A stretch of 11,884 bases of DNA from Chitinophagaceae bacterium (GCA_021323155.1 JAJTCI010000052.1:1-11884), one strand, 5' to 3'. Numbered from the stretch's first letter, positions 1 to 7,295 are shown. Translations and numbers: made by a program. The notes: generated by a model not told the origin, from the sequence alone.

Positions 1-373
1 ACATCAGGCCACCGCCTACGGTTGAATCTGGTGGCGGGTAGCTGGAGCGACCCGTTAGAAAGGGTCGTTCAAGGAAGTGTGCAAAGACGGGCACATCCCA
101 GTCTTCGGCCAGCTGCTGCGCGGCACCTACATGATCGAAATGACCATGGGTGAGAATGATGCATTGCGGCCGGCTGTCTTTGCCAAAGATCAGCGAAGCC
201 ATCTTCTTGATCTTTTTGCAGGACCACTTCAACCCTGCGTCTACTAGCACCCATTCGTCAGGCGCCCGCTTCGAAGAGATCATGTAAATATTCACAAACG
301 TGTCTTTCATTCCGAATACGTGCGGGGCAACGGTAAATATGTCGAGGTTGGTTTGCTTTTCCGTGGCTTGCAT
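1..373 (-). CDS. MBL-fold metallo-hydrolase, partial (C-terminus beyond window)
   Basis: Reading the minus strand from an ATG at 373-371 gives an open frame of 124 codons that runs off the left edge. Residues 76-81 are HGHFDH, preceded by the strand CIILT; this is the HxHxDH metal-binding motif of the metallo-beta-lactamase fold. A DAG motif at residues 45-47 lies just before it, as is usual. Residues near 107-123 (LTGRSSYPPPDSTVGGGLM) show that the frame stays coding up to the window edge. There is no signal peptide, so the protein is probably a cytoplasmic Zn-dependent hydrolase (glyoxalase II-like or related). The substrate cannot be told from the fold. An A-rich stretch with AAGAAAG lies a few bases before the start. 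It is divergent from the OmpA-like gene and separated from it by about 260 bp. The fold is near certain and the specific function is unknown. Confidence 0.88.
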   Translation of the reverse strand, partial: MQATEKQTNLDIFTVAPHVFGMKDTFVNIYMISSKRAPDEWVLVDAGLKWSCKKIKKMASLIFGKDSRPQCIILTHGHFDHVGAAQQLAEDWDVPVFAHFLERPFLTGRSSYPPPDSTVGGGLM

Positions 374-632
374 GACGCTTTCTTTTTGAAAATAGCAGCT
401 TAAATTATGCCAGCGTGCAACTACGCCCGTTTCCCCCTTCACCCGTAAACGATAGAATATCTGCAGGCACGCGCGAAATGCCGGCGAGCTATATTTCCCG
501 CCCGCTAAAGACCGGTGAGTAATTATTTGAGGCTTATTCCCTAAATCTTAACAATTTTGGCAATGGAAAAGTATTGTTTTCCTGCTCTGTTTAGCGGCAG
601 TTGCTGTTATTTGTAAATTGAAACCCCTTTCT

Positions 633-1466
633 ATGTTTGCACGATTACTCCTGGTCGCATTTCTTTTTTGTGTGAAATCCGTTTCAGCGCAGGATAGCAG
701 CGTCGTTTTCTTTGACTTTGCAAAGCATGACCTCACACCGCTGGCAAAAAATACCCTGGATGCGATATTGGCGAAGCCTCGCTTGTATAGCGCAGCCATA
801 TATGGCCACACCGACCAGTTGGGCGATACGGCGTATAACGAGAAACTTTCTATCAGGCGGGCGAACGCGGTGAAAAACTACCTCGTCAGCAAAGGCGTTG
901 ATCCCTCCCGTATCACTGTTGTAAAAGGATTAGGAATGACGATGCCGGTGATCGATCAACTCGATTCAATTTCGCGGCAGGCTAACCGCCGCGTGGTGAT
1001 AGTGACCGATTATGAAGTGGTCGCAAAGGACTCATCGGTCATCGAACATAACCCGCCACAGCCCCTGAAAGGAAAACTGATCGACGAGATAAAAGATACT
1101 TTAACACGTGCAGGTACCAATATTGTCCTGCGCAACATACATTTTCACGGTGGCAGGGCTGCATTTCTTGATGTGTCATATGAGCCACTGACAGAGTTAT
1201 TGGACGCATTGAAAGCGATCCCTGCACTCGAGATAGAGATCCAGGGACATATTTGTTGTCATGAGGACGATGGTGATGGCGTAGACATCGATACGGGCGA
1301 ACCATTTTTGTCGCTCTACCGCGCCCGGGCGGTGTATGATTTCCTGGTGGAAAACGGGATTGACCAGAAAAGAATGACCTACAAGGGCTATGGGCACCGG
1401 TTCCCGATCGTGAAAACCGAAACCACTGAAGCTGAGCGCACCATCGGTAAAACGACAATGGATTGA
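633..1466 (+). CDS. Secreted protein with two OmpA-like domains, C-terminal end atypical
   Basis: The chosen start is the ATG at 633, giving 277 residues. An in-frame TTG at 618 would add five residues, but the ATG begins a textbook signal peptide (hydrophobic LLLVAFLF core, cleavage after SAQ, residues 18-20). Domain 1 (about 22-126) has GHTD with D61, LSIRRA with R76 and an intact NRRV motif at 118-121; the Asp and Arg are the family's peptidoglycan-binding residues. Domain 2 (about 165-277) has the variant GHICCHEDD loop (205-213) and LSLYRA with R230. Its end, ERTIGKTTMD, lacks the expected NRRVE-type final strand, and its TGA stop is the first three bases of the tRNA-Gln gene. It is likely a periplasmic or outer-membrane-associated cell-wall-binding protein without a beta-barrel. 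A possible promoter (TTTG at 526-529, CAATTTTG at 552-559) has 22 bp spacing and is weak evidence. Confidence 0.85.
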   Translation: MFARLLLVAFLFCVKSVSAQDSSVVFFDFAKHDLTPLAKNTLDAILAKPRLYSAAIYGHTDQLGDTAYNEKLSIRRANAVKNYLVSKGVDPSRITVVKGLGMTMPVIDQLDSISRQANRRVVIVTDYEVVAKDSSVIEHNPPQPLKGKLIDEIKDTLTRAGTNIVLRNIHFHGGRAAFLDVSYEPLTELLDALKAIPALEIEIQGHICCHEDDGDGVDIDTGEPFLSLYRARAVYDFLVENGIDQKRMTYKGYGHRFPIVKTETTEAERTIGKTTMD

Positions 1467-1534
1467 CCCATGGTGTAACGGTAGCACAACAGATTTTGGT
1501 TCTGTTTGTTAAGGTTCGAATCCTTATGGGTCAA
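1464..1534 (+). tRNA. tRNA-Gln (anticodon TTG)
   Basis: The cloverleaf can be folded by eye. The acceptor stem is TGACCCA (1464-1470) with TGGGTCA (1527-1533) and discriminator A1534. The D stem is GTGT/GCAC with loop AACGGTA. The anticodon stem is ACAGA/TCTGT around loop TTTTGGT, with TTG at the three anticodon positions, which reads CAA and, by wobble, CAG. The variable loop has four bases. The T stem is TAAGG/CCTTA with loop TTCGAAT. CCA is not encoded and must be added after transcription. The first three bases are also the stop codon of the upstream OmpA-like gene, so processing at the tRNA 5' end would cut that mRNA at its stop codon if the two are co-transcribed. Confidence 0.95.
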
Positions 1535-1535
1535 C

Positions 1536-1566
1536 AAAAAGCGGTCACATTGGCCGCTTTTTTCAT
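1536..1566. terminator. Bidirectional intrinsic terminator after tRNA-Gln and rfbD
   Basis: AAAAAGCGGTC (1536-1546) pairs with GGCCGCTTTTT (1552-1562) around the five-base loop ACATT, an 11 bp stem with one G-T pair. The A-run on one side and T-run on the other make it work on both strands. On plus it ends the tRNA-Gln transcript two bases after the discriminator. On minus it directly follows the rfbD stop codon (1565-1563). Confidence 0.85.
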
Positions 1567-2441
1567 TTCAATCCCTCAAGGCATTGCTGCAGGCTCGTTT
1601 TCCAATCCTTTAACTTTATTCCGAATACTGAACCTATTTTCTTTTTATCCAGCACTGAATAGGTGGGCCTTTTTGCCGGCGTGGGAAATTGCGAGCTTGG
1701 GATGGCGTTGACCTTACAGTCGAGACCGGCTAAGTCCCGGATCGCGACCGCAAAATCAAACCAGGTGATCACGCCCTCATTGCTGTAATGATAAATACTG
1801 TAAGTATTTTGTACTGGGAACTGGGCATCCAATAACTTACCTACGATTGCAAATACTGCTTCCGCCAGGTCCCGTGCGTATGTAGGTGAGCCCACCTGGT
1901 CACTCACGACGTTGATCTCTTCCCGCTCTTTCATCAGCCGCAGCATGGTCTTTACGAAATTGTGCCCGTGGGAGCTATACACCCAGGAAGTGCGTAAGAT
2001 GATGGTTTTTTGCCAGTTGTTAAGCGCTAGCTGCTCCCCTGCCAGCTTTGTATAACCGTAATAATTGATGGGTGCGGTTGCCGCGTCTTCTACCAATGGT
2101 TCTTTTCCTTCGCCATCGAACACATAGTCAGTGGAAAAACCGATCAGCGTCGTATCATATTTAGCGCACTCGCGCGCCAGTACGCCAGGCGCTTCAGCGT
2201 TGACCTTGTACGCCTGCTCCTGTTCGGTCTCCGCTTTGTCTACCGCGGTGTAAGCGGCGCAGTTGATAAAGAACGCGGGACGGTGTTGCTGAAAGAACGC
2301 TTCTACTTTAGCTGCATTCGTAAGATCCAGCTCCTCCCTGTCGCAGAAAATGAAGTTGAAATGTTCAAGGCTGCCTGAAAGTTGTTGGATCTCCCAGCCC
2401 AATTGCCCTTTGCTCCCTGCTACCGCTATGGTTGGTTTCAT
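1563..2441 (-). CDS. rfbD: dTDP-4-dehydrorhamnose reductase (RfbD/RmlD)
   Basis: The 292-residue protein is full length for RmlD, which reduces dTDP-4-dehydro-L-rhamnose to dTDP-L-rhamnose with NAD(P)H in the cytoplasm. The Rossmann motif GSKGQLG is at 9-15, the conserved CAAYTAVDKAE stretch at 61-71, STDYVFDG at 103-110, and the SDR catalytic pair is Y128 and K132 (YGYTK). The C-terminal RPTYSVLD (258-265) is typical of the substrate-binding region. The ATG at 2441 follows an A/T-rich leader with no Shine-Dalgarno sequence, and a stable hairpin ends 15 bases upstream of it. RfbA, RfbB and RfbC are not in the window, so the substrate must come from genes elsewhere. It is last in the minus-strand sugar block and is closed by a terminator. 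Confidence 0.93.
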   Translation of the reverse strand: MKPTIAVAGSKGQLGWEIQQLSGSLEHFNFIFCDREELDLTNAAKVEAFFQQHRPAFFINCAAYTAVDKAETEQEQAYKVNAEAPGVLARECAKYDTTLIGFSTDYVFDGEGKEPLVEDAATAPINYYGYTKLAGEQLALNNWQKTIILRTSWVYSSHGHNFVKTMLRLMKEREEINVVSDQVGSPTYARDLAEAVFAIVGKLLDAQFPVQNTYSIYHYSNEGVITWFDFAVAIRDLAGLDCKVNAIPSSQFPTPAKRPTYSVLDKKKIGSVFGIKLKDWKTSLQQCLEGLK

Positions 2442-2456
2442 GTGAGGCTAAAATAC

Positions 2457-2487
2457 AAAGAGATGCCCGTTGAGGCATCTCTTTTTT
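2457..2487. terminator. Hairpin between tviB-like gene and rfbD: terminator or attenuator
   Basis: AAAGAGATGCC (2457-2467) and GGCATCTCTTT (2474-2484) form a perfect 11 bp stem with a six-base loop. On plus it is followed by three more Ts (six-T run, 2482-2487). On minus, the direction of the flanking genes, the tract after the stem is TTTGTATTTT, a weaker but usable U-tract. It lies 17 bp after the tviB-like stop codon and 15 bp before the rfbD start, so it probably ends most sugar-operon transcripts and lets only a fraction continue into rfbD. No separate rfbD promoter fits in the remaining 15 bp. Confidence 0.7.
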
Positions 2488-2503
2488 ATAAAGGAATATC
2501 TCC

Positions 2504-3796
2504 TTAAAAACAGAAATAGGGACGTGACTGGATCTTATGACGATATATACCTTTCAGGTCCGCGATCAACGCTTCCGGTTTAGTGATCGACTTAAAGAAT
2601 GCGTCATCATAATCCCGGTATTCCTTGTGTGCCACCGCCAGGATAACCGCCGCATAATCTTTGCCGATCTCTTTGGTGAGTTTGAATCCATACTCATGCT
2701 CCAGTTCATCAGAATCTGCATTTGGATCCACTACCTCAACCGGGATATTATATGATAGCAGGTTCTTCACCACGTGCGCCACTTTAGAATTCCGGATGTC
2801 TGCCACATCTTCTTTAAAAGTGGCACCCATTACCAGCACCTTGGAGTCCTTCACGTTATCATTGAACTTGATCACGTGCTGCAAGACTTTCTTGTGAAGG
2901 TAGTTCGGCATATTATCATTGATATACCGGCCCGCGAGAATCACCCTTGAGTTAAATCCAACCTCGGCTGCCTTGTAGGTAAGGTAATAGGGATCTACGC
3001 CGATACAGTGACCGCCTACCAGTCCCGGTGAGAATTTCAGGAAGTTCCATTTGGTACCCGCAGCCTCCAATACCTCGTAGGTATTGATACCAAGCCGGTC
3101 GAAGATGATGGAAAGTTCATTCATCAACGCGATGTTCAGGTCTCGCTGGGTATTCTCGATCACTTTCGCCGCTTCAGCCACCTTGATCGAAGAAGCGCGA
3201 TGCACCCCCGCCTCCACGATCGACTCGTATGTTTTGGCAACCTGGTCAAGCGCTTCCGCGTCACAACCGGAAACGATCTTGATCACGTTATGAAGCGTAT
3301 GTTCTTTATCTCCCGGGTTAATACGCTCGGGTGAATAACCTACTTTGAAATCCTTGCCCATTTTCAGACCGCTCAGACGCTCCACGATGGGTACGCAATC
3401 TTCTTCAGTGCAACCCGGATAAACGGTAGACTCAAATACTACGTAATCGCCTTTTTTCACCGCACGTCCAATTACTTCGGAAGCGCCTTTCACCGGGCTG
3501 AGATCAGGAACATTGTGATCATCCACCGGCGTGGGTACAGCTACGATAAAAAAGTTCGCGTCCTTTAAGGCCTCCTGCGAATCGGTGAAAGTGATATCGC
3601 AACCCGCAAATGCCTCGGGTGGCATCTCCTTTCCAGGGTCGATATTCTGCTTCAGCAGCTCGATCTTCTTTTTGCTGATGTCAAAACCGATCACGGAAAA
3701 CTTCTTTCCGAATGCGAGTGCGATGGGCAGGCCCACATAGCCCAGGCCGATCACCGCCATTTTTGCCTGCTTATTTACTAGAGAATCGTATATCAT
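2504..3796 (-). CDS. tviB: Nucleotide-sugar dehydrogenase, TviB/WbpO type (UDP-HexNAc 6-dehydrogenase)
   Basis: The 430-residue protein is a complete UDP-sugar dehydrogenase. The NAD-binding motif GLGYVGLP is at 17-24, a VPTPVDD stretch at 87-93, ESTVYPG at 122-128, YSPERINPGD at 154-163 and the catalytic cysteine C264 in GLVGGHCIGVDPYYL. That last form, with GGHCIGVDP rather than the GGSCFPKD of UDP-glucose dehydrogenase, marks the TviB/WbpO/WecC side of the family, which makes two successive NAD+ oxidations of C6 of UDP-GlcNAc, UDP-GalNAc or UDP-ManNAc to give the uronic acid. The exact epimer cannot be read from the motifs, so the symbol is a best match. Its ATG overlaps the stop of the upstream decarboxylase gene as ATGA, which suggests translational coupling. 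The C-terminal tail is IQSRPYFCF. Confidence 0.88.
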   Translation of the reverse strand: MIYDSLVNKQAKMAVIGLGYVGLPIALAFGKKFSVIGFDISKKKIELLKQNIDPGKEMPPEAFAGCDITFTDSQEALKDANFFIVAVPTPVDDHNVPDLSPVKGASEVIGRAVKKGDYVVFESTVYPGCTEEDCVPIVERLSGLKMGKDFKVGYSPERINPGDKEHTLHNVIKIVSGCDAEALDQVAKTYESIVEAGVHRASSIKVAEAAKVIENTQRDLNIALMNELSIIFDRLGINTYEVLEAAGTKWNFLKFSPGLVGGHCIGVDPYYLTYKAAEVGFNSRVILAGRYINDNMPNYLHKKVLQHVIKFNDNVKDSKVLVMGATFKEDVADIRNSKVAHVVKNLLSYNIPVEVVDPNADSDELEHEYGFKLTKEIGKDYAAVILAVAHKEYRDYDDAFFKSITKPEALIADLKGIYRHKIQSRPYFCF

Positions 3797-4776
3797 TTGT
3801 TGCTGTTAAATTCTTTTGGTTGTTTATATAGTTCATCTTTTGACAAAGAGCTGAAATATTCATAAGTGATCTTTAACCCTTCGCTGCGATGCACCTTCGG
3901 TTCCCATCCCAGCAATTGTTTCGCTTTCGTAATATCTGGCTTACGTTGCTTCGGATCGTCCGCGGGAAGTGGCTGGTAAGCGATCTTAACACCGGAGCCG
4001 GTCAGTTTCAAAACTTCCTCTGCAAAATCCTTTAACGATATCTCATCCGGGTTGCCAATGTTCACCGGTTGCGCGTACTCGCTCATCAGCAGGCGGTAAA
4101 TGCCTTCGATCAGGTCGCTCACGTAGCAGAAAGAACGGGTCTGGCTTCCATCACCAAATACGGTCAGGTCTTCACCACGAAGTGCCTGGCCGATAAACGC
4201 AGGCAGCGCGCGCCCGTCATTAAGCCGCATACGGGGGCCATAGGTATTAAATATCCGCACGATCCGCACTTCTACATTATGGAAAGTATGGTAAGCCATC
4301 GTGATCGCCTCCATATAACGCTTCGCTTCATCATATACTCCCCTTGGTCCTACCGGGTTTACATTGCCCCAGTATTCTTCGGTTTGTGGATGTACAAGCG
4401 GGTCGCCATACACTTCGCTGGTGGAAGCCACCAGTATCCGCGCGCCTTTCTCTTTGGCCAGGCCCAGACAGTTGTGCGTACCCAGCGCCCCTACTTTCAA
4501 AGTCTGTATGGGGATCTTAAGGTAGTCGATCGGGCTGGCGGGCGAGGCGAAATGAAGGATATAATCCAGTTTTCCCGGGATGTGAATGAACTTGGTCACA
4601 TCATGATAATAGAATTCGAAATTCTTGTTTGGGAACAGGTGTTCGATATTCCGCATGTCGCCCGTTACCAGGTTATCCATGGCGATTACATGACAACCTT
4701 CATTAATGAACCGGTCGCATAAATGCGAACCCAGGAAACCAGCCGCGCCGGTTATTAGTACACGTTTGCTTTGCAT
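3793..4776 (-). CDS. uxs: UDP-glucuronate decarboxylase (UDP-xylose synthase)
   Basis: This is a 327-residue extended SDR enzyme. The NAD motif GAAGFLG is at 10-16, HFASPASPIDY at 75-85, TSEVYGDPLVHPQ at 119-131, YWGNVNPVGPRGVYDEAKR at 135-153 with catalytic Y148 and K152, and FNTYGPRM at 176-183. The ASPASP and GNVNPxGPRxxYDExKR signatures are those of UXS, which oxidises UDP-glucuronate at C4, decarboxylates it and reduces it to UDP-xylose. The chosen start is the ATG at 4776; the TTG just before it (4779) is in frame but adds only one residue. It begins 10 bp after the stop of ugd, which makes its substrate, and its own stop overlaps the next gene's start by four bases. Soluble and cytoplasmic; no membrane segment is seen. 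Confidence 0.92.
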   Translation of the reverse strand: MQSKRVLITGAAGFLGSHLCDRFINEGCHVIAMDNLVTGDMRNIEHLFPNKNFEFYYHDVTKFIHIPGKLDYILHFASPASPIDYLKIPIQTLKVGALGTHNCLGLAKEKGARILVASTSEVYGDPLVHPQTEEYWGNVNPVGPRGVYDEAKRYMEAITMAYHTFHNVEVRIVRIFNTYGPRMRLNDGRALPAFIGQALRGEDLTVFGDGSQTRSFCYVSDLIEGIYRLLMSEYAQPVNIGNPDEISLKDFAEEVLKLTGSGVKIAYQPLPADDPKQRKPDITKAKQLLGWEPKVHRSEGLKITYEYFSSLSKDELYKQPKEFNSNK

Positions 4777-4786
4777 CAATTAATGG

Positions 4787-6088
4787 TTATGGTCTGCCGA
4801 TACTCACGTAATGATAGCCCCTGTCCCTTACCTGGCTTACGTCGAACACATTTCGCCCGTCGAATATCACCTTCTGTTTAAGTACCTTATCGATTTTTTC
4901 AAAGTCTGGCGTCCGAAACTCGTTCCACTCCGTAGCAATTATGAGACCATCCGCGTTTTCGAGGGCTGAATACTGGTCGCCGCAATAACTGATCTTGTCG
5001 CCTACCACTTTCTTTACGTTGTTCATTGCTTCCGGATCGAAAGCACAAACGGTGGCGCCCTCGGCCAGCAGCGCATCGATCATCTCGAGCGCTGGTGCTT
5101 CACGTATGTCGTCCGTATTCGGTTTGAAAGCAAGTCCCCACATCGCGAAATGCTTGCCTTTAAGATCGTTATTATAGTATTGTTTGATCCTTGGAATGAG
5201 GTGCCGCTTTTGTTTCTCATTCACCTCCATCACGGCCTCGAGTATCCGGAAATCGTAATCCACCTCGGATGATGATTTCACCAGTGCTTTTACGTCTTTT
5301 GGGAAACAACTTCCGCCGTAACCGATGCCAGGGAAGAGGAATCGTTTACCGATCCGCTCATCACTGCCAATGCCCTTTCTTACAAGGTCTACGTCAGCGC
5401 CCAGCCTTTCACAAAGCTGCGCGATCTCGTTCATGAACGATATCTTGGTCGCGAGGAAGGAATTGGCTGCGTACTTCGTAAGCTCGGCCGATCTTTCATC
5501 CATAAAGATGATCGGGTTACCCTGCCGCACGAAAGGTGCATAAAGATCCAGCATCACTTTCTGTGCTCTTTCCGAATTGGTACCGATCACCACGCGGTCC
5601 GGCTTCATGAAATCTTCCACCGCCATTCCTTCCCGTAAGAATTCAGGGTTGGAGACAATATCGAATTCGCCTTTATATTTCTTCGCCACCGCTGCGTGTA
5701 CTTTTTCGGCTGTACCCACCGGCACCGTACTCTTATCAACGATCACTTTATAATCGGTGAGCAGGCCACCAAGGTCATCCGCTACTTTCAATATATAACT
5801 AAGGTCGGCGGAACCATCTTCACCCGGGGGCGTTGGCAGGGCAAGAAATATTACGTCTGCATCTTTTATCCCCTCTGCGAGGTTAGTGGTAAACACCAGT
5901 CTCCCTTCTTTCAGGTTACGCGCGAACAGTTTTTCAAGCCCTGGTTCAAAAATGGTGATCTTACCGGAAGAAAGCTTATCCACTTTCTGCTGGTCGATAT
6001 CAATACAGTTCACATAGTTACCGGTTTCCGCAAAACAGGTTCCTGTCACAAGCCCAACATAACCGGTTCCAACAACAGCTAATTTCAT
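4787..6088 (-). CDS. ugd: UDP-glucose 6-dehydrogenase
   Basis: The 433-residue protein oxidises UDP-glucose to UDP-glucuronate with two NAD+. GTGYVGLVTG lies at 7-16, LPTPPGEDGSADLSY at 84-98, DKSTVPVGT at 118-126, NPEFLREG at 147-154, LTKYAANSFLATKISFMNE at 203-221 and the catalytic cysteine C261 within GYGGSCFPKD (256-265). WGLAFKPNTDDIREAP marks the C-terminal UDP-binding domain. All catalytic residues are in place and the length is normal. The spacer after the aminotransferase stop is 11 bp and that before the decarboxylase is 10 bp, so the three are clearly one transcription unit, with Ugd and Uxs catalysing consecutive steps. It is only distantly similar to the TviB-type dehydrogenase two genes downstream, so the two are not a recent duplication. 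Confidence 0.95.
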   Translation of the reverse strand: MKLAVVGTGYVGLVTGTCFAETGNYVNCIDIDQQKVDKLSSGKITIFEPGLEKLFARNLKEGRLVFTTNLAEGIKDADVIFLALPTPPGEDGSADLSYILKVADDLGGLLTDYKVIVDKSTVPVGTAEKVHAAVAKKYKGEFDIVSNPEFLREGMAVEDFMKPDRVVIGTNSERAQKVMLDLYAPFVRQGNPIIFMDERSAELTKYAANSFLATKISFMNEIAQLCERLGADVDLVRKGIGSDERIGKRFLFPGIGYGGSCFPKDVKALVKSSSEVDYDFRILEAVMEVNEKQKRHLIPRIKQYYNNDLKGKHFAMWGLAFKPNTDDIREAPALEMIDALLAEGATVCAFDPEAMNNVKKVVGDKISYCGDQYSALENADGLIIATEWNEFRTPDFEKIDKVLKQKVIFDGRNVFDVSQVRDRGYHYVSIGRP

Positions 6089-6099
6089 TTATTCTTATT

Positions 6100-7230
6100 T
6101 TATTTATTTACGTATTCCAATACCGCGGTCGTGATCATATTCAGCTGTTCTTCGTCCAGCTCGGTATGCATGGGCAGGGAGATCACTCTTTCCGTTAACC
6201 AGTCGGTGACAGGCATTGCTGCCACCTGCAGGTCGAACGACTCGAACATCTTTTGCTTATGCCCCGGCACAGGATAATAGATCATAGATGGTATATCACG
6301 CGAAGCAAGATGCTGGTGCAGGCCGTCCCTGTCAACGCCCTCTAATATCAACGTGTATTGATGAAACACATGGGTACTGTTCGGGGCGCGGTAAGGGGTC
6401 CGGATCTTTGGGTTCCCCGCGAAAGCCTGATCATAATGATCCGCCGCTTTGTTTCTTGCCGCGATATAATCGTCGAGGTGACGGAGCTTAATGTCCAGCA
6501 CCGCCGCCTGTACAGTATCCAGCCTTGAATTACATCCCACAACTTCGTGGTAATATTTTTTTTGCTGACCGTGATTCGCCACCATCTTCAGTTGCAGCGC
6601 CAGCGTATCGTCGTCAGTGAAGATCGCGCCGCCGTCACCATAACATCCCAGGTTCTTGGAGGGGAAGAAAGAGGTACAACCTACGGTACCGATCGTTCCC
6701 GCTTTTTTGGTCGTGCCATTACTGAAAGTATACGAAGCCCCGATCGCCTGGGCTACGTCTTCTATAACATACAGGTCGTGTTCCGCGGCTATCTTCATGA
6801 TCGCCTCCATCGGCGCAACATGACCATACAGGTGGACGGGCACGATCGCCTTTGTCTTCGGGGTGATCGCCTTTGCGAGGCTCTCAGGATCCATACAAAA
6901 GGTCTTGGGATCCACCTCTACAAAAACCGGTTTGAGTTTTAACAAAGCCACTACCTCCGTGGTAGCGATGTATGTAAAAGAAGGTGTGATTACTTCATCC
7001 CCGGGCTGCAGGCCCAAAGCCATCATGGCGATCTGCAGGGCATCTGTACCATTCGCGCAGGGGATCACGTGTTTCGCTCCAAGGTACCTGGCCAGGTTTC
7101 CCGAAAAGTCCTGTACGGGCTTCCCGTTGATAAAGGCAGTGCTCTCCAGTACGTCCAGCACGGCGCGGTCGATCTCTGGTTTGATCCGGGTATATTGGGT
7201 CTTCAGGTCTACCATTTGCAATGGTCTCAT
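6100..7230 (-). CDS. DegT/DnrJ/EryC1/StrS family sugar aminotransferase
   Basis: The 376-residue PLP enzyme is of fold type I. The N-terminal region has DLKTQYTRIKPEID (8-21) and AFINGKPV (32-39). CANGTDALQIAMMALGL (58-74) forms the phosphate-binding region, IEDVAQAIGA (156-165) carries the PLP-contacting D158 and Q161, and FFPSKNLGCYGDGGA (188-202) holds the Schiff-base lysine K192. The C-terminal half has H-Q-Y and YYPVPGHKQ motifs typical of the family. These enzymes transfer an amino group from glutamate to a keto group on a nucleotide-activated sugar. The sequence most resembles WbpE/WlbC enzymes acting on 3-keto-UDP-GlcNAc-uronate, which would fit a TviB-type dehydrogenase in the same operon, but no 3-oxidase gene is present here, so the substrate is inferred. 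It is first in the operon, after a Bacteroidota-type promoter box. Confidence 0.9.
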   Translation of the reverse strand: MRPLQMVDLKTQYTRIKPEIDRAVLDVLESTAFINGKPVQDFSGNLARYLGAKHVIPCANGTDALQIAMMALGLQPGDEVITPSFTYIATTEVVALLKLKPVFVEVDPKTFCMDPESLAKAITPKTKAIVPVHLYGHVAPMEAIMKIAAEHDLYVIEDVAQAIGASYTFSNGTTKKAGTIGTVGCTSFFPSKNLGCYGDGGAIFTDDDTLALQLKMVANHGQQKKYYHEVVGCNSRLDTVQAAVLDIKLRHLDDYIAARNKAADHYDQAFAGNPKIRTPYRAPNSTHVFHQYTLILEGVDRDGLHQHLASRDIPSMIYYPVPGHKQKMFESFDLQVAAMPVTDWLTERVISLPMHTELDEEQLNMITTAVLEYVNK

Positions 7231-7249
7231 AAACGTTTTTTAAAGGCGG

Positions 7250-7257
7250 CAAAGCTA
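7250..7257 (-). promoter_or_regulatory. Candidate -7 box (TAnnTTTG) of the sugar operon promoter
   Basis: On the minus strand 7257-7250 reads TAGCTTTG, an exact match to the Bacteroidota -7 consensus TAnnTTTG. It lies 19 bp before the ATG of the aminotransferase, so the transcript would begin about 13 bases ahead of the start codon. No good -33 TTTG is seen at the right spacing (only a CTG about 22 bp upstream), so this is a partial match. The leader between it and the ATG is A-rich. Confidence 0.45.
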
Positions 7258-7295
7258 CACGAAAAACGCCTCTTCTGTTCAGCTTACTACTTATA

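Noticed and set aside
374..632. Possible small gene or RNA between the MBL hydrolase and the OmpA-like gene
   Set aside because: I see no coding signature, no strong hairpin and only a weak promoter-like match, so it is treated as a plain divergent intergenic region.
548..811. An 87-codon minus-strand frame across the OmpA-like promoter and signal peptide
   Set aside because: It overlaps the start region of a well-supported gene and its product has no motif.
1039..1458. A 139-codon minus-strand frame within the OmpA-like gene
   Set aside because: It is antisense to a gene with a signal peptide and OmpA motifs, and its product is Arg-, His- and Cys-rich without any family signature.
1463..1711. 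An 82-codon plus-strand frame running through the tRNA and the terminator
   Set aside because: It contains the whole tRNA-Gln and terminator and then runs antisense to rfbD, so it cannot be a real protein gene.
4069..4722. A 217-codon open frame on the plus strand inside the decarboxylase gene
   Set aside because: It lies wholly antisense to a gene with clear UXS motifs, its product shows no recognisable motif, and long antisense frames are expected from the codon bias.
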